64,000 bases of DNA, from NCBI GenBank assembly GCA_023375785.1, contig SZWC01000038.1, positions 624,170 to 688,169 of the forward strand. Reading direction: 5' to 3'. The DNA is from Penium margaritaceum (Eukaryota; Streptophyta; Zygnematophyceae; Desmidiales; Peniaceae). Positions within the stretch are counted from its first letter, which is position 1. Each line of letters starts with the position of its first letter. Below are positions 18,771 through 31,930 of the stretch, one piece after another. The notes under the pieces were generated by a model. That model did no database searches. It was not told the DNA's origin and worked only from the letters and a program-made list of their open reading frames with translations. Made by a program: the position numbers and the translations under genes.

Positions 18771-21234
18771 CGCAAACAATGGTGCAGGCAGCGCAACAAC
18801 ATGACAGCAAGCTGGAACTGTGGGCGATGCCGTGCTTGTTCCTCCGCTATGAGAGCGTGCAAAAAACATACCGGCTCTGGGACCCGCACACACAAGAGAT
18901 CATCCGCAGCCGTGACGTCGAGTTCGATGGGCAGCAGAGCTTCAGCAGCAGCAACAATGACATGAGCGTCAGAAACACTACAAAATAGGGGGGTGGTTCC
19001 AGCTCATTGACTACAAGGAGCTGGCGGACGCGGAGGTCGAAGATACGGCGTCGGAGCACGGCGGTGCAGCAGGTGCAGCAGTCGATGCGGAGGATTCTGA
19101 CGATGATGCAGCTGAGCTGAAGATCCAGTGGAATGATCCTTCAAAGGAGGCACTGCGGGTGCTAAAGTACGCATTCCGGACGGAGTTCACGTCGGGCATC
19201 CGAGAAAAATCCTCCGGACGCGTCGCCCGTCCGGTTGATGGTTCACCAGAGCGGGAGGGATCCTCGGGCAGCCGTCTGGTTGATGATTCACTATAGCGGC
19301 CAGAGTCGGAAGGATCACACAAAGCAACGAGACGCCACCAAAACTACCACACCGCAGCAGGAGGTGGTGGAGAGCGGGAAGCATTTTGACGCAAGCACCA
19401 GTCGAGGGATCGGCATGACACAATACATGATGGCTGCATCAACAGAGCCGACGACCATGCAAGAGGCGCTTGCACGGCCCGAGGGGAAGTAGTGGGACAC
19501 CGCCATCAAGTCGGAGCTGGCGTCCATTGCTAAAAATGACACGTGGAAGTTGGTTCACAGGCCGAAAGACGTCAAGGTCATCGGCTCCAAGTGGATCTTT
19601 AAGACCAAGTTAACGAAAGAAGGCGTGGTGGAGAAGAACAAGGCACAACTAGTGGCAAAGGGGTACACATAGCATAAGAGCAAGCACTACAATGAGACAT
19701 TTTCCCCCGTCGTGAAATTCACAAGCATCTGGGTGATCCTTGCGGTGGCAGTCGCAAAGGACATGAAGCTCCAGCAGATGGACGTAAAGACGGCCTTCCT
19801 CAACGGCATCATCGACAAAGAAATCTACATAGAGGTGCCAGAGGGGGTGGAGGTGTCAGAGGGCAAAGTGTGCAAGCTGCGGAAGTCCTTCTACGGGCTA
19901 AAAAAATCGCCCCGATGCTGGTACCAACAGATGAACAGCGTCATGGCACAACTCGGCTTCAACCACTGTGTGGCGGATCATAGCGTGTACGTGTGGCGCA
20001 GCAAGAAGCTCCATGAGATCATCGTACTTTATGTGGATGATCTGATCTTGTGCTCCTCAAACCTGCCGAGCCTACAACTAAAAGAGTAGCTAAGCAGCAG
20101 GTTCCAGATGTCGGACATGGGAGAGCTGGAGTTCTACCTCGGGTGAACGTTACGTGGAACCGGAGGGCGCGCATGCTTGAGCTGGGGCATGCTGAGGTGC
20201 TGAAGCATTACGACATGGAGGACTGCAAACCAGTGTGTAGCAATGGCATCGCAAAAAAAGAAGAGTGGGAGGATATGGCAGGGGTGCCCTACCAATCAGT
20301 AGGAGGCAACCTCATGTANCCTACAACTAAAAGAGTAGCTAAGCAGCAGGTTCCAGATGTCGGACATGGGAGAGCTGGAGTTCTACCTCGGGTGAACGTT
20401 ACGTGGAACCGGAGGGCGCGCATGCTTGAGCTGGGGCATGCTGAGGTGCTGAAGCATTACGACATGGAGGACTGCAAACCAGTGTGTAGCAATGGCATCG
20501 CAAAAAAAGAAGAGTGGGAGGATATGGCAGGGGTGCCCTACCAATCAGTAGGAGGCAACCTCATGTACGCCATGGTGGCCACTCGACCGGACCTGGCCTA
20601 CGCGGTGGGCCAAGTGAGCAGGAACGTGGCCAATCTAGGGCCACTTCACAGGCAAGCGGTGAAGCGCATCCTCCGCTACCTATAGGCGACGCGGCACGCG
20701 TGCCTAAGGTTCGACGGCAAGGGGTGGGCAGACCCCTTGCGTCTGGTCTACTACACGGATGCAGACTACGCTGGCGATGTGGACAAGTGGAAGTCCACAT
20801 CCGGCTACGTGTTCTTCCTCGCTGGTGTAGCGGTCTTGTGGTGCAGCAGGAAGCAGGAATGCGTCGCCACCTCCATAGTGGAAGCAGAGTACATGGCATG
20901 GGCTGAGGCGATCAAGGAGGCGATGTTGCTGCGCAGGTTGCTGGGGGAGCTTGGCGTGCCACAGCAGGAGCCAACGATGGTGCAAGAGGAAAACACCCGC
21001 TCCATCTCCAACAACCGGACGTAGCACAGGAGGACGAAGCACATCAACGTGCGTTATCACTACGCACGGGACATGGTCGAGAAGGGGCAGGTGGTGCTGC
21101 AGCATTACAACACGCACAACATGCTTGCAGATTACTTGACCAAAGCGCAACCCGTGGACCGGTATGCAATGAGCGTAGGCGGTCTTGGGATGACCAGCTA
21201 TGATGGGCTGGAGGGCACAACGGAAGTTGAGTGA
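18771..21234 (+). pseudogene. pol: Copia A pol part 2: integrase C-terminus, RT and RNase H
   Basis: This continues the A polyprotein after the nested insertion. Blocks seen are the integrase C-terminal region (IIRSRDVEFDGQQSF), an acidic linker, RT (KVIGSKWIFKTK, MDVKTAFLNGIIDKEIY, catalytic LYVDDLILCSS) and RNase H (YYTDADYAGD, EAEYMAWAEA). It ends with TGA at 21232-21234. Seven TAG codons interrupt it. At five of them (K*WDT, YT*HK, KE*LSS, RYL*AT, RT*HRR) element B has Gln. Frameshifts occur near 18995, 19330 and 20150. A single N at 20319 sits within a 248-bp contig-overlap duplication. RT keeps YVDD but the gene is dead. Confidence 0.9.
20071..20567 (+). other. Assembly artefact: 248-bp duplication around single N
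   Basis: Positions 20071-20318 are identical to 20320-20567, separated by one N at 20319. This is an unmerged contig overlap inside the copia A RT, not a biological repeat. Confidence 0.9.
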
Positions 21235-21266
21235 GAGCAAACAGGAGGAGCGGGCATGGCAGCTAC

Positions 21267-21277
21267 AAGGGGGAGAA
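21267..21277 (+). other. Polypurine tract of copia A
   Basis: AAGGGGGAGAA lies just before the 3' LTR start and matches B's tract. Confidence 0.8.
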
Positions 21278-21488
21278 CATTGAAGATTTGCCCCTCCGCA
21301 TGCCCAAGCACGACGTTGAGAGGCGCCGACGAGCCACCAAAAAGAGGAAAATCCTTGCCGGCAAATCTAGCGGCTTGACAATTGCTCAAATCCTACAATG
21401 GATCATTGCCCCCAAAAGTTTACGAGTCGTTGAATCCGGTGAGTTGATTCACTGGAATCGGACAAGTATCCAAGGAGATATGGCCTGG
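21278..21488 (+). repeat. 3' LTR of copia A, truncated by Sat1
   Basis: It aligns to the first 200 or so bases of B's LTR, but the terminal TG has become CA (cattgaag versus tgttgaag). Homology ends at ...gagatatgg, where the 10/11-bp satellite begins. The rest of the LTR is not seen at the far end of the array. Confidence 0.8.
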
Positions 21489-24400
21489 ATATGCCTGGCA
21501 ATGCCACGCAATGCTTGGACAATGCCGTGCAATGCTTTGACAATGCCTGGAAATGCCTAGACAATGCGTAGAAATGCCCGGGCAAGGCCTTTCAATGCCT
21601 AGCAATGCTTGAGCAATGCGTGGCAATGCCTGTGAAATGCTTCGCCAATGCGTGGCAATGCTTGGGCAATGCCTGGCAATACCTGGGAAATGCTTGGTAA
21701 TGCCAGGCAATGCCTAAGAAATGCCTCGCAATGCGTGGCAATGCCTAAACAATGCCTGTGCAATGCGTAGCAATGCCCGGGCAATGCGCGGCAATGCCTG
21801 GCAATCCCTAGCAATGATTGGCAATGCCAGGACAATGCATAAGTAATGCGCGACAATGCCTGACAATGCCTAGGCAATGCTTGGCAATGCCTGGCAACGC
21901 TTAGAAATGCCTAGACAAGGCCTGGCAATGTCTCGCAATGCCTCGACAATTCCTGGCAATGCCTGGACAATGCCTGAAAATGCGTGGACAATGTCTAGCA
22001 ATGCCTTGCAATCCCCAGAAATGCCTTGAAAATGCATGGGCAATGCCTAGCAATGCCAGGCAATGCCTAGCAATGCCAGGCAATGCCTGAGCAATGCATG
22101 ACACTCCTTGGCAATTCCTAGGCAATGTCTGGCAATGCCTAGAAATTCCTAGGAAATTCCAAGCAATGCCTGACACTAATGCGTGGCAATGACTAGCAAT
22201 GCCTGAGCAATGCCTGCCAATGCCCAGAAATACTTGGCAATGCATGGCAATGTCTAGGTAATGCCTGGCAATGTGTGGTATTTCCTGGGCAATGTGTGGC
22301 AATGCCTAGAAATGCATAGGCAATGCCTTGCAATGCCTGGCAATACATGGACAATGCCTATCTATGCTTGGCAATGCCTAGAAATTCCTGGCAATGCCTA
22401 CACAATGCGTGGGCAATGCCTCGCAATGCATGGGTAATGCCTGGCATTGCCAGGCAATGCCTGGCAATGCCGAGCAATGCATAGCAATGTGTGGCAATGC
22501 ATAACAATGCCTGGCTATGCTAGGGCAATGCCTGGAAATGTCCGCCAATGCGTAGGCAATGCCTGGCAATGCCTAGAAATGCTTGGATAATGCCTGGCAA
22601 TACTTGGGTAATGCCTTGCAATGCCACGCAATGCCTGGGCAATGCGTGGCAATGCCTACGCAATGCATGGCAATGCCTGGGCAATGCCTTGCAATGCCTG
22701 GGGAATGCTTGGCAATGCTAGGAAATGCCTGGGCAACGCCTGGGCAATGCCAGGCAATGCGTAGGCAATGCCTTGAGAATTCCTGGCAATGCCTAGGCAA
22801 TGCCGCGCCATGCGTAGGAAACGCAGTAGAAATGCCTGGGCAATGCCTGACGATGTTTGGAAATGCCTCGCAATGCATAGGCAATGCCTGGGAATGCCTG
22901 GGCAATGCCTGGAAATGCGTGGCCATGCCTCAGCAATGCCTGGTAATGCCTAGGTAATGCCATGCAATTCGTGGGCAATGCCTCGCAATGCTTGGAAATG
23001 CCTGGGCAATGAATCATAATGCTTGGACAGTGCTTGGCAATGCCTGGGCAATGCTTGGCAATGCATGGACAATGCCTGGAAATGCCTGGCAATGGTTGAT
23101 AATGCTTAGGCAATGCCTGGCAATGCTTGGTGAATGCTTAGGCAATACCTGGTAATGCGTGGCAATGCCTTGGAAATGCCTGGCCATGCCTGGCAATGCC
23201 TAGAAAATGTATGGTCATGCCAAGGGAAGGCCTGGATAATGCCTGGAAATGCCTGGTAATTTGTGGGCAATGCTTTGCAATGCCTTGCAATGCCTGGCAA
23301 TGAATAGGCAATGCTTGGCAATGCTTGGCAATGCCTGGGCCATTCCAGGCAATGCCTAGGTAATGCATGACAATGCCTGGGCAATGCCTGGAAATGCTTG
23401 GCAATGCCTGGCAATGCATGGGCAATGCTTGGTTATGCCTTGCAATGCTTGGGCAATGCCTGGCAATGCCTTGCAATACATAGACAATGCCCGGCAATGC
23501 CTGGGCAATGCCAGGCAATGCCTGGATAATGCTTGGCAATGCCTAGCAATGCCTGGAGAATGCCAAGAAATGCCTGGATAATGCTTGGCAATGCCTGGGA
23601 ATGCCTAGCAATGCGTGGCAATGCCTGGAAATTCCTAGGAATGCCTGGCAATGCCTAGGTAATTCCTAGCAGTGCGTGCAGTGCCTGGGAATTGTCTAGC
23701 AATACCTAGGCAATACGCGGCAATGGGTGGCATTACTTGGCAAAGCCTGGACAATGCCTCGCAATGCTTGGCAATGTCTTGCAATGCTTGGCAATGCCTA
23801 GCAAAACCTAAGCAATGCCTGGCAATGTCTGGCAATGCATGAAAATTTGTGGGTAATGCCTAGGCAATGCCTCGTAATGCCTGGGCAATACATGGAAATT
23901 CATAGCGTTGCCTAGGCAATTCCTACCAATGCATGGGAAATGCCTTACAATGTCTTGGCAATGCCTAGCAATACCACAATGACTCAAAGATGCATGGCAA
24001 TTCCTGGCAATGCATGGCATTTCCTAGGCAATGCTTAGCCATGCCTGGGCAATGTTTGGCAATTCCTGGCAATGCCAAGGCAATGCCTAGCAATGCCTGG
24101 ACAATGCCTAGGCAACACCTAGAAACGCCCGGGCAATGCGTGGCAATGCCTAGACAATGCATGGTAATGCAGAGGGCAATGCTTGGGCAAGGCCTCGAAA
24201 TACCTGACAATGGCTCGGCAATGACTGAAAATGCCCACGCAATGCCTGAACATTTTCTGGCAATTGGAATTGCCTAGGCAATGCATAGTAATGCCTGGCC
24301 AATGCCTTTGTAATGCCTTGCAATGCCTGGGAAATGCCTGCCTGTACCTGGCAATGCCTAGACAATGCATGGCATTGCTTGAACAATGCGTGGGGAATGC

Positions 24401-25500
24401 CTAGCCATGCCAAACTGCCTGCAAAATGCTTTGCACTGCCTGGGAATTCCTGGCAATGCCCGGGTAATACCTGGCAATGCCCAGCAATACCTGGCAATGA
24501 CTAGGCAATGCCTAGCAATGTCTTGGCAATTCGTGGCAATGCCTAGGCAATGCCTGGCAATGCATGGCAATACTGGGGTAATGCCTGGCATTGCCTGGCA
24601 ATACCCGCGCAATGCCTTGCAATGCGTGGCAATGCCAGGGCAATGCCTGGCAATACCTAGGCAATGCCTGGAAATATCTTGTAATGCCTAGGCAATGCCA
24701 AGAAATGCCTGGGCAATGCCTCGCAATGCGTGGCAATGTCAAGAAATGCCTCGGCAATGCCAGGCAATGCCGAGGTGATGCCTTGTAATGTGTGGCAGTG
24801 CCCGGGAAATGTCTGGCAATGCCTAGCAATGCATACGCAATGCCTGGAAATGCCTGGCAATTCCTAGAAATGCCTGGACAATGCGAGGCAATGCTTGGAA
24901 TCATTCGGCAATGTTTGGCAATGCCCACAAAATGCATGGTCAATTCCACGCAATTCCTGGCAATGCCTAGGCAATGCCTGGCAATGGCTGGCAATGATAG
25001 GGGAATGCCTGGTAATGCCTGACAATGCCTGGCAATGTCTATGCAATGCACGGTGCTGCCTCGCAATGCCCCGGCAAGGCCTCGCAATGCCTGGCAATGC
25101 CTGGCAATGCATGGGCAATGCGTGGCAATGCCTAGGCACTGCCAAGAATTGCGTAGCAATGCATGGGCAACCCTTGGCAATGCTTAGGCAATGCTTGGCA
25201 ATTCCTGGAAATTCCTAGGCAATGCCTGGAAATCCTTGGCAATGCCTGGAAATGACCGGGGAATGCTTAGAAATGCCTTGGAATGCCTAAGCAATGCGTA
25301 AGAAATGCCTAGCCATGCATAGGCAATGCGTGGCAATGCGTAGACAATGCCTGGCTATGCGCGGTAATGCCTGGCAATACCTGGACAATGCCTTGCAATG
25401 CTTTGACAATGCCTCGCAATGCCTGGACAATGCTTGGCAATGCCTCGGTGATTCCTGGCAATGCCTGGTAATGCCTTGCAATGCCTAGCAATGCCTGGCA

Positions 25501-25710
25501 ATGCCTGGGAAATGCCGAGTAATGCCTAATCAATGCTTAAGCAATGCCTCGCAATGCATTACAATGCTTCGACAATGCCATGAAATGACTAGGAAATGCC
25601 TGGCAATGCCTGGGAAATGCCGAGTAATGCCTAATCAATGCTTAAGCAATGCCTCGCAATGCATTACAATGCTTCGACAATGCCATGAAATGACTAGGAA
25701 ATGCCTGGGA
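25501..25710 (+). repeat. 105-bp tandem duplication within Sat1
   Basis: A block of ten units (105 bp) beginning near the degenerate unit aaatgccgag is present twice in tandem with almost no divergence, which marks it as recent. Confidence 0.85.
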
Positions 25711-26924
25711 ATCCCTGGCAATGCAGGGGAAATGCCTTGCAATGCGTGGAAATGCCTGAACAATGCCTATGCAATGCGTGGCAACGCCTGGGCAATGCCT
25801 GGCTATGCCTAGCAATTCCTGAAAATATTAGGGAATACCTTCGTAATTCCTGGTAATGCCTGACAATGCCTGAGCAATGCTTGAAAAAGCCTGCCGATGC
25901 CTGGAAAATCCTGGGCAATGCCTCGCAATGCCTGGAAATGCCTGGCAATGCCTGGCAATTCCTGGCAATGCCTAGTAATGCCTAGGAAATGCCTGGCAAT
26001 GTCTAGAATTGCCTAGGTAATTCCTGGCAATGCCAGGGCAATGCCTGGCAATGCCTGGCAATGCCTCGCAATGTGTAGCAATGCTTGGGTAATTCCTTGG
26101 AATGCCTGACAATGCTTTGGTAACGCCCGGCAATGCCTGGTCAATGGTTACGCAATGCTTGACAATGCTTAGGTAATGCCTCGCAATGTGTGGGAAAATC
26201 CTGGCAATGCCTAGGCAATACCTGGCAATGCGTGGCAATTCCAGGGCAGTGCCTGGCAATTTGTGGCAATGCCAGGCAATGCCTCAGCAATGCCTGAAAA
26301 TTCATGGGCAATGCCTGGCAATTCCTGACAATGACTGGCAATGCGTGGCAATGCTTAGGCAATGCCTGGCAATGCCTGGGCAATGCTAGGCGATTATTGG
26401 ACAGGGCCTGGCAATGCGTGGAAATGCTTGGCAATGCCTGTGCAATGCTTAGTAATGCTTGGAAATGCATGGCTATGCCATGTGTAGGTAATGCCAATGG
26501 CAATGTGTAGGTAATGCCAGGCAATGCGTGGTAGTGTTTGGGTAATGTATGGTAATGCCTTGGAATGCCTAGGCAATGCCTAAGAATGCCTAGGCAATGT
26601 CTTGCAATGCATGGCAATGTCTGGCAATTCATAGCTATGCTTAGGCAATGCCTGGACAATGCTTGACAATGCCTTGACAATGCCTGGCTATGCCTCGTAA
26701 TGCCTGGACAATGCATGGAAATGCCTGGAAATGCCTGGGCAATGCCTAGGAATTCCTAGGCAATGCCTTGCAATGCCTGGACAATGCCTGGGCATTCTTG
26801 GCAATAACTAGGCAATGCCTAGCAATGCCAGGAAAATGCCCAGGCAATAACTATAAGTGCTTGGGAAATGACTAGGAATGCCCGGTAATGCCTGCACAAT
26901 GCATGACAATGCATGGGAAATGCC

Positions 26925-27178
26925 TGGGCAATGCGCGGCAATGCCTGGCAATGCATAGGCGATGCCTGGCAATGGCTAGGCAATTCCTGGCAATGCCCGC
27001 AGAATGTCTCGCTATTCATGGCAATGCCTAGGCAATGCCTAGCAATGCCTGGGCAATGCGCGGCAATGCCTGGCAATGCATAGGCGATGCCTGGCAATGG
27101 CTAGGCAATTCCTGGCAATGCCCGCAGAATGTCTCGCTATTCATGGCAATGCCTAGGCAATGCCTAGCAATGCCTGGG
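26925..27178 (+). repeat. 125-bp tandem duplication within Sat1
   Basis: A segment containing the unusual units caatgcgcgg and gaatgtctcg is repeated with a period of 125 bp and is essentially identical. Confidence 0.8.
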
Positions 27179-28164
27179 CAAGGCCTACCAATGCCTGCCA
27201 ATTCCTAGACAATGCATGGCAATGCCTACGCAATGTGTGGCCAATGCCTAGCAATGCCTGGCAATGCCTTGGAAATGCTTTGCAATGCCTGGAAATACCT
27301 GGCAATGACGAGGCAATGCCTGGCAATTCCTGCGTAATTCTTGGCAATGCCTAGGCAATGCGTGGCAATGCATGGAAATGCCTGGGCGATGCCCGGAAAT
27401 GCCTGGAAATGCCTGGCAATGCCTATCAATGCCTTGTAATTCCTGGCAATGCGTAGGCAATGCTTGGCAATGCCTAGCAATGCCTGGGCAATGCGAGGAA
27501 ATGCATGGAAAATGCCTAGCAGTGGTTGGGAATACCTAGGAAATGGCTAGAAATGCCCTGAAATGCCTGGCAATGCATGGCAATGCCTTGGTAATGCCTG
27601 GCAATGTCAGGCTGTGCCTGGGAAATGTCTAGCAATGTCCAGCAATGCCTAGGTAATGCCTGGCAATGCCAGGCAACGCCTGAACAATGCCTGGTAATGC
27701 TTAGCAATGTCTGGCTATTCTTGGAAATGTCTAAGCAATGCATGGGCTATGCTTTGCAATGTCTGGTTATGCTTATCATTGCCTGTCAATGCCTGGTAGT
27801 GACTAGGGATGCCTAAAAAATGCCTAGCAATGCCTAGGAAATTCCTGGCAATGCCTGGCAATGCCTGGGAATGCATGGCAATGCATGGGAATGCATGGCA
27901 ATGCCTAGCAATGCTAGGGCAATGCCGTGCAATGCCCGCCAATGCCTGGTAATGCCTAGGCAATGCCTCGTAATGCCTGGAAATACCTACACAATGCAAG
28001 GCAATGCCTAGGCAATGCCTCCCAATGCCTTGAAATGCCCGGAAATGCCTTGGCAACGCCTGGTAATGCGTGGGTAATGCTTGGCAATGCTTGGCAATGC
28101 CTGGCAATGCCTGGCAATCCCTGGCAATGCCTATGCAATGCCTACGCGATGCCTGGCCATGCCT

Positions 28165-28392
28165 AGGCAATGCGTGGCAATGCCTCGGCAATGCCCAATA
28201 GTGCCTGGCAATGCGTAGGCAATGCTTGGGCAATGCCTTCCAATGCGTAGCAATGCATGGCAATGCGAGGCAATGCCTAGGCAATGCGTGGCAATGCCTC
28301 GGCAATGCCCAATAGTGCCTGGCAATGCGTAGGCAATGCTTGGGCAATGCCTTCCAATGCGTAGCAATGCATGGCAATGCGAGGCAATGCCT
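28165..28392 (+). repeat. 114-bp tandem duplication within Sat1, with a third partial copy near 29990-30060
   Basis: The block with the diagnostic cccaatagtgcc occurs at 28165-28278 and again 114 bp later. Part of it recurs about 1.8 kb downstream within another duplication (period about 176 bp, 29885-30160). Duplications can therefore be dispersed as well as adjacent. Confidence 0.8.
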
Positions 28393-31300
28393 ACGCAATG
28401 CATGGCAATGCCTAGAGAATGCTTGGGCAATGCTTGGCAATTCCTGGCAATGCCTAGGTAATGCCTCACAATGCTTTGAAAATGCTTATCAATGCCTGGG
28501 AAATGCCTGGCAATGCCACGAAAATGACTGGCAATGCCTTGGCAATGCTTAGGCAATGCCTGGAAATGCCAGGCAATGCTTGGGTAATGCCTGGGAATGC
28601 GTAGGAAAGGCTTGGCAATGCCTGGGCAATGCCTCGCAACGCCTCGCACTGCCTGAACAATGCTTGTGCAATGCTTGGCAATGCCCGGGCAATGCCCAAT
28701 AATGCATACCATTGCGTGGCACTGCCAGAGCAATGCCTAGATCATGCGTGCCCCGCAATGCCCCGCAATGCCTTGACATAGCTTGGAATGCCTGGCAAGG
28801 CCTGGGTAATGCCTGGCTATGTTTGGCAATACCTAGCAATTCCTAGGCAATGCTTGGAAATGCCTCGACAATGCCAGATAATGCATGGAAATGCCTAACA
28901 ATGCCTGGAAAATCTGGGGGCCATTCCCGGCAATGACTGGTTAATTCTAGGCAACGCCTGGCAGTGCCTTGCAATGCATAGCAATTCTTGGCAATGCCTA
29001 GACAATGCCTAGCAATTCTTGGACAAAGCCTAGGCAATGCCTGGCAATGCCTAGGCAATGCTTGGCAATCCTTGGCAATGCCTAGAAATTTGTGAAACGC
29101 TTAGTTAATGCATGGCAATGCCTGGGTAATTCATGGCAATTGCGCAGAAATGCCTGGCAGTTCCTAGCAATGCCTGGACAATGCCTGGCAATGCCTAGCA
29201 ATGGCTGGCAATGCGTGGCAATGCCTAGGAAATGCCTTGAAATTCCTAGGCAATGCCCGTCAATGCCTCAACAATGCCTGGCAATGCCTGGGCAATGCCT
29301 CGCAATGCTTGGGTAATGCCGTGTAATGCCTTCGTAATGTCTAGCAATGCATGGCAATGCTCGGGCAATGCCTGGCAATGCCTAGGCAATGCTAAGGCAA
29401 TGCCAGGCAAGTCCTGGTAAAGCCTAAGCAATGCCTGTCAATGCGTAGCAATGCTTGGCCATCCCTAGGCAATGCCTAGAAATTCCTAAGCAATCAGTGG
29501 GAAATGCCTCGCAATGCCTGGCAATGTTTGGCAATGGCTAGACAATGCCGCAAAATGCCTCGAGAACGCCTGGCAATGCCTGGAAATTCTTGGCAATACC
29601 TAGGCAATGCTTGCAAATGCCTAAACAATGCATGGGTAATCCCTAGCAATGTGTGGCAATACCAGGCAATGCCTAGCAATGCTTGGAAATGACAGGGCAA
29701 TGCGTAGGTAATGCCTGCAAATGCCTAGCAATGCCTGGGCAATACTTGGCAATGTATGGCAATACCTCGGCAACGCCAGGCAATGCCAGGCCATGCCTGG
29801 CGATGCCTGGCAATGCATAGGTAATGCCTAGCAATGCCTTGCAATGCCTAAGCAATTCCGAACAATGCTTGGGCAATTCCTGGGCAATGCCTCGCAATGC
29901 CTAGCAATGCCTGGCAACGCGTGGTAATGCCTAGAAATGCCTATGCAATGCCTAGCAATGCATGGCAATACTTAGACAATGCTTGGCAATGCGTGGCAAT
30001 GCCTCGGCAATGCCCAATAGTGCCTGGCAATGCGTAGGCAATGCTTGGGCAATGCCTGGGCAATGCCTCGCAATGCCTAGCAATGCCTGGCAACGCGTGG
30101 TAATGCCTAGAAATGCCTATGCAATGCCTAGCAATGCATGGCAATACTTAGACAATGCTTGGCAATGCTGGGCAATGCCTGGAAAATGCTTGGTAATGCT
30201 TGGAAATGTCTAGCAATCATTGCCAATGCATACAAAATGCATGGGGAATGCTTGGCACTGCCTGGTAATGTCTGTCATTGCCTGGCAATGCTTGGCAATG
30301 CTTGGTAATGCCTAGGCAATGCGTGGCAATGCCTAGGCAATTCCTTGCAATGCCTAGGCAATACCTGGCAATGCCGGGCAATGCATGGCAATGCATGGCA
30401 TTGCTAGGACAATGCCTGGCCATTCCGGCAATGCCTAGGCAATGCGTGGCAATGCCTGGATAATGCCTAACAATGTCTAGGCAATGCCTTGCAATGCCTG
30501 GCAATACCTTGCAATGCTTGGGCAATGCGTGGAAATGCCTTGCTATGCCTGGCAATGCCTAGGCAATGCCTGGCAATGCTTGGGCAATGCTTGGAAAAGC
30601 TTGGCAATGCTTGCGAAATGCCTAGCAATCCTTGGCAATGCCTAGCAATGACAGGGAAACACGTTGAAATTCCTTGGAATGCATAGGCAACGCCTAGGCA
30701 ATCCTTGGCCACGCATAGGCAATGCGTGGCAATGCCTGTGCAATGCCCAACATTTCCAGGGAATGCCCAACTTTGCCTGGCAATGCCTGTCAATGCGTAC
30801 GCAATGCACGGGCAATGCTTGCCAATGCTAGGAAATTCCTGGGAATGCATAGCAATGTGTGATAATGCCTCAGCAATGCCTGGGAATGCTTAGAAAATTC
30901 TTGGGCAATGCATGACAATGCCTGCAAATGCCTCGGCAATGCCTCGCAATGCTTTGACAATGACTGTCAATACTTGAGAAATGCCTTGCAATGCCCGGTC
31001 AATGCATGGGTAATGCTTAAGAGATGCCTGGCGATTCTTGGCAATACCTGGCAGTGCCTCGGAGATTCTTGGCAATGCTTAGAAATGCCTGGGCAATGCC
31101 TCGCAATTCCTGGCAATGCCTGACCAATTCCTGTGCAATGCCTGGCAATGGCTAGGCAATGCCTGGCAATGCCTGGCAATGGCTAGCAATGCCTGGTAAT
31201 GCCATAGCAATGCTTTTGTAATGTCCGGCAATGCGTGGCAATGCTGACAATGCCTAGAAAGACATAGGTAATGCCTTGCAATGTTTAGCAATGCCTGGGC

Positions 31301-31659
31301 ATTTCATAGCTATGCCTGGATAATTCCTAGCAATGCATGGCAATGTTTAAACGATTCCGGGAAATTCTTGGCAATGCCTAGCAATGCCTTGACAATGACT
31401 TAGCAATGCCTGGCAATGGTTGGTAATTCAAAGGAAATGCCTGGCAATGCCTGGCAATACCTGGACAATCCCTGGTAATGCCTGGAAATGCCTGGAAATG
31501 CTTGGCAATGCTTGGAAAATGCCTAGAAATGCTTGGACAAAGCCTAGGAAATTCCTAGCAATGCCCTGGCAATGCATGGCAACGCCACGACAATTTCAGG
31601 GCAAAGCCTGACAATGCCTGGCAACGCCTAGGCAATGGTTAGCAATGCCTGGTAATGCC

Positions 31660-31930
31660 AGGCAATGCCTTGGCAGTGCATGGAAATGCTAGGAAAACAT
31701 CAGGGCAATGCCTGACAATGCCAGGCAACGCCTAGGCAATGGTTGGAAATGCTCGGCAGTGCCTAGACAATGCTTGGCAATGCGTGGCAATGCCTGACAA
31801 TGCCTGGCAATGCCTGGCAATGCCTTGGCAGTGCATGGAAATGCTAGGAAAACATCAGGGCAATGCCTGACAATGCCAGGCAACGCCTAGGCAATGGTTG
31901 GAAATGCTCGGCAGTGCCTAGACAATGCTT
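31660..31930 (+). repeat. 155-bp tandem duplication within Sat1
   Basis: The diagnostic string aaacatcaggg appears at about 31695 and 31850 in otherwise matching blocks. Confidence 0.8.

Larger units (their letters stand above)
9670..21488 (+). mobile_element. Copia-type LTR retrotransposon A, split by element B
   Basis: A Ty1/copia element with order LTR - half-tRNA primer site - gag - protease - integrase - RT - RNase H - polypurine tract - LTR. It is interrupted at 12077-18765 by element B. Removing B and one CAAGG joins ...HLKVFGCKA to the rest of the integrase C-terminal region in frame. About 14 in-frame TAG and 2 TGA codons plus several frameshifts make it a dead relic. The 5' LTR lacks its upstream part, and the 3' LTR is cut after about 210 bp by satellite Sat1. 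Confidence 0.9.

Noticed and set aside
19440-19500. A host gene between the copia fragments
   Set aside because: The sequence aligns to the copia linker between integrase and RT (STEPTT.QEAL motif present in element B).
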